Part shown: positions 61,861 to 64,000 of the stretch, one piece after another
How positions within the stretch are numbered: position 1 is the first letter of the stretch
Layout of the letters: each line of letters starts with the position of its first letter
From: Truepera sp.
GTDB taxonomy: Bacteria; Deinococcota; Deinococci; Deinococcales; Trueperaceae
Direction: 5' to 3'
DNA length: 64,000 nt
NCBI GenBank assembly: GCA_032027045.1
Contig: JAVSMU010000001.1
Span: forward strand, 2,800,783-2,864,782
Position numbers and translations under genes: made by a program
The notes under the pieces: model-generated
Told to the model about the DNA's origin: nothing
Database searches by the model: none
Seen by the model: only the letters and a program-made list of their open reading frames with translations

Positions 61861-62597
61861 TATTCGAACAAGCTCTCGTCGAGAGTGACGTTGTACGCGA
61901 TGGCCTCGACGTGGGTGCGGCTGATCTTCTTCCACTCGTCGCCGGTGCGAACGTAGGTGGTCGAGTCGAAGGCCATGAAGGCCTGCGTGTCGACCGGCTT
62001 GTCGTAGACCACCAGTATCTCGCCGGCGCCGACAACGCTCATGTGCACGGCCAGCACCTTGCCGTCTTGGAACAGGTACTGCGTGGTGGTCGGGTTTCCG
62101 GTCTCGTCGTGGGTGGTGTACGTCACCTGCTCGCCGGACACGATGTCGCCGTAGCTGACGACACCATCGTCGGTGGCGCCGTCGCCTGGTCCTAACACGA
62201 TGGGGTCGGCCTGGTCGAACTCCTTCGCCAGTTGCGCGGCCGCTTCAGGGGGCAGCTGCTGTTTTCCGGGCACGCCCGTCGTGGTCACGGTCGCCACACC
62301 GTTCACGAGGACGACGTGGCTGGTCATCCCGGGCATCTCGGTGGTCATCGAGAGGCGCCTGTTCTCGAAGTCGATGACGGTGGTAGCCTTCGACTCCGCG
62401 GTCTGGCCCGCGTCGAGGAACGTCGTCGTGGTCACAGACTGTTCCACGTTGCGGACCTCGGTCTTGGTGGCCGGCTGTAGTCCCTCGAGGAGGGTGCGGG
62501 CGCGATCGTCGATCTGCGCGGACGCCGTGGATAGCAACGCGGCCACGAGCAGGGTGGCGGCCAAGGCGAGCGAGGTCAGGGGGCGGCTCGGGTTCAT
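61860..62597 (-). CDS. Secreted LolA-like paralogue 1
   Basis: Signal peptide LALAATLLVAALLSTASAQ (245 residues), then IDDRARTLLEGLQP and a beta-rich body recalling LolA/LolB-type outer-membrane lipid-handling proteins (V-I-D-F-x-x-R-R-L-S-x-x-T strands). It shares signal end, start motif, C-terminal D-E-S-L-F-E and overall layout with the next gene upstream (62844-63581), so the two are tandem duplicates. The function is unknown; a hydrophobic ligand is plausible. TACACT lies five bases before ATG 62597. Confidence 0.65.
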   Translation of the reverse strand: MNPSRPLTSLALAATLLVAALLSTASAQIDDRARTLLEGLQPATKTEVRNVEQSVTTTTFLDAGQTAESKATTVIDFENRRLSMTTEMPGMTSHVVLVNGVATVTTTGVPGKQQLPPEAAAQLAKEFDQADPIVLGPGDGATDDGVVSYGDIVSGEQVTYTTHDETGNPTTTQYLFQDGKVLAVHMSVVGAGEILVVYDKPVDTQAFMAFDSTTYVRTGDEWKKISRTHVEAIAYNVTLDESLFE

Positions 62598-62634
62598 GGC
62601 AGAGTGTAGGCGGCGCCGCTGGCGTCGGCCGCTA

Positions 62635-62769
62635 GTCCGTCACCAGCCGCGGTTCCCCGCCAACTGCTCGTCCGTCACCAGCCGCAGTTCCCCGCCAACT
62701 GCTCGTCCGTCACCAGCCGCAGTCCCCCGCCAACAGCTCGTCCGTCACCAGCCGCTGGCCCGTCACCCC
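62635..62769 (+). repeat. 35-bp tandem repeat, 3.6 copies, intergenic
   Basis: Units at 62635-62669, 62670-62704 and 62705-62739, each starting GTCCGTCACCAGCCGC, then a partial fourth. It lies between the two LolA-like paralogues, just after the terminator of the upstream one. Confidence 0.85.
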
Positions 62770-62786
62770 ACCGCCGGCACGAAAAC

Positions 62787-62820
62787 GGCCCCGCGCCGGC
62801 GGATGTCCCGGCGCGGGGCC
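62787..62820 (-). terminator. Rho-independent terminator of LolA-like paralogue 2
   Basis: GGCCCCGCGCCGG (62787-62799) pairs with CCGGCGCGGGGCC (62808-62820), a 13-bp stem. On the minus strand it is followed by GTTTTC, a short T-run. Confidence 0.85.
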
Positions 62821-62843
62821 AAGGTGGCGCTAAGTGGTTCGGC

Positions 62844-63581
62844 TTACTCGAAGACGCTCTCGTCGATGGGCTCGTTGATTATCGAGTCTTCGAAGTGGAC
62901 GTGGCTCGCCTTCGTCCAGGTGCCATCTTGCAGCATGTAGGTGGTGTTGTCGAAGGCGCTGCTGGTGAACTGGCTGATGGGCGAGTCGAACACGCTGACC
63001 ATCTCCGTGCCGTCGGCCTCCATGTGCGTGCCTACGAGCTTGCCGCCGTCGAACACGTAGCCCATCGTCACCGGTTCGCTGGAGCCCGGCATCGTGGTGG
63101 TGTAGGTCACCAGCTCGCCCTTCAGCACGCCGTAGTCGACCGGGCCGTCGTACGTGGCCTTGTCGGTGTCCTTGAGGAAGACCGCCGGGGGCTTCTCGAA
63201 CGTTTCAGCGAGCGACTCGGCCACGCCGGGCGGGACGGGCAGCGCCATGGGCATGCCTGGCATGGTCATGGTCACCTTGCCGTCTTGGTAGATGGTGCGG
63301 GTCGACATGCCCGGAGCGATCTCCATGAACGAGGCCAGGCGGCGGTTCACGTAGTCGATGACGGTGCGGCTGCTCATCTCCTGCGTGGTGCCGTCCGGCA
63401 TGTAACTCGTGATCACCATGGTCTGGTCGAGGGTGTCGATCTCCTGCACGGAAGCGGGCTGGATGCCCTCGAGGAGAGCGCGAGCGCGGTCGTCGATCTG
63501 TGCAGACGCCAGCGAGAGTACCGAGGCGACGGCGAGGAAGGCCACGACCACGAGCGACGATCTGAGGTTGCGTCGTTTCAT
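62844..63581 (-). CDS. Secreted LolA-like paralogue 2
   Basis: A 245-residue exported protein: signal LVVVAFLAVASVLSLASAQ, then IDDRARALLEGIQPASVQEIDTL and a beta-rich body with MPDGTTQEMSSRTVIDYVNRRLASFME. It ends DESVFE, like paralogue 1 (DESLFE). Both have the same length and share motifs throughout, so they arose by duplication. The start is supported by TAGACT six bases upstream. It has its own strong terminator, so it is not co-transcribed with paralogue 1. Confidence 0.65.
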   Translation of the reverse strand: MKRRNLRSSLVVVAFLAVASVLSLASAQIDDRARALLEGIQPASVQEIDTLDQTMVITSYMPDGTTQEMSSRTVIDYVNRRLASFMEIAPGMSTRTIYQDGKVTMTMPGMPMALPVPPGVAESLAETFEKPPAVFLKDTDKATYDGPVDYGVLKGELVTYTTTMPGSSEPVTMGYVFDGGKLVGTHMEADGTEMVSVFDSPISQFTSSAFDNTTYMLQDGTWTKASHVHFEDSIINEPIDESVFE

Positions 63582-63587
63582 CCTAGA

Positions 63588-63593
63588 AGTCTA
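63588..63593 (-). promoter_or_regulatory. Leaderless-type -10 box TAGACT of LolA-like paralogue 2
   Basis: TAGACT on the minus strand, six bases (TCTAGG), then ATG 63581. Confidence 0.55.
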
Positions 63594-63684
63594 AGGGGCG
63601 CGCGGTCGAGGGCAGTGAGATTCTCGGCAGCGCTCCTTGAGCCGTGGTTCATGTGCCGCGGGCTACCCGTTCGCCGCCTGCCGG

Positions 63685-64000
63685 TCAGGCGTCGCGCAGG
63701 GTGGGGTCGAGCAGGTCTCTCAGGCCGTCGCCGAAGAGGTTGAACCCGAACGAGGCTAGCAGGATGGCGAGGCCGGAGAAGACCGACACCCACGGCGAGA
63801 GCAGCATGGTGCCTCGGCTCTCCGAGAGCATGAGGCCGAGCGAGGGGGTCGGGGGCTGCGTGCCCAGGCCCAGGAAGCTCAGCGAGGCCTCGACCAGGAT
63901 GGCGGTCGACAACGACAGCGTGACCTGCACGAGGATGGGCGCCATGATGTTGGGCGTCACGTGCTTGCCCAGTATGCGCCAGGCGTTGCCGCCCAGGGCG
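63685..64000 (-). CDS. Peptide-type ABC permease (DppC-like), C-terminal part
   Basis: The frame is open to the window edge. It carries the end of the EAA loop (ALGGNAWRILGKHVTPN) and the DppC-type end: ILVEASLSFLGLGTQPPTPSLGLMLSESR, WVSVFSGLAILLASFGFNLFGDGLRDLLDPTLR. The N-terminal ~190 residues lie beyond position 64000. It is not the partner of the permeases at 47.9-50 kb, which have their own DppC. Confidence 0.9.
   Translation of the reverse strand, partial: ALGGNAWRILGKHVTPNIMAPILVQVTLSLSTAILVEASLSFLGLGTQPPTPSLGLMLSESRGTMLLSPWVSVFSGLAILLASFGFNLFGDGLRDLLDPTLRDA

Overview
The window is GC-rich, gene-dense bacterial chromosome. Its content fits the phylum Deinococcota (Deinococcus-Thermus), perhaps a Truepera-like lineage. 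Signs for this are OstA/LptC-type envelope genes, Mrp antiporter and cbb3 oxidase operons, DUF2089 and TTHB210-like proteins, and many promoters of the form TANNNT followed six bases later by the start codon with no ribosome binding site. That last pattern is known from Deinococcus leaderless mRNAs. The taxonomic call is an inference from gene content; no rRNA gene lies in the window.

Layout. 1-7.5 kb: a DUF4097/SHOCT/DUF2089 cluster, dnaJ, divergent miaA and hsp20, a three-gene lptC/ostA operon and greA. 7.8-13.2 kb: an accessory island starting at a CAU-anticodon tRNA. It holds a decayed copy of that tRNA, a lipoprotein, an Mrr restriction endonuclease, an ImmA/IrrE-like gene broken by an in-frame TGA, a winged-helix-like small protein and a membrane NERD protein. 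14-20.9 kb: a sugar ABC importer followed by galT and a frameshifted galK, read as galactose uptake plus the Leloir pathway. 21-27 kb: a YcaQ-type DNA glycosylase, an ArsR-SRPBCC fusion with an operator over its start, an XRE regulator with its membrane partner, a lipoprotein and a hipA remnant. 27.5-31.4 kb: a cbb3-type oxidase operon with two unusual cytochrome c fusions. 31.6-39.3 kb: a polysaccharide deacetylase, a SufR-like regulator next to a perfect parS-type palindrome, a TTHB210-like secreted protein, a subtilase lipoprotein, and an aldo/keto reductase-pgi pair. 39.4-43.2 kb: an NsrR-like Rrf2 regulator divergent from nirK-nirV-sco. 43.2-51.5 kb: cell-wall sugar recycling (murQ, a double GNAT, a GntR regulator, a peptide-type ABC importer, nagZ). 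52.5-60 kb: an MFS transporter coupled to a complete mrp operon with an mrpAB fusion. 60-64 kb: a beta-lactamase-family protein, two tandem secreted paralogues and the edge of a peptide ABC permease.

Two features recur. One is the leaderless promoter signature (exact at ten genes). The other is short tandem repeats (15-35 bp units) between genes or inside low-complexity protein segments. The main respiratory theme is low-oxygen/nitrogen-oxide metabolism (cbb3 oxidase plus copper nitrite reductase); the main metabolic themes are galactose use and recycling of cell-wall amino sugars.
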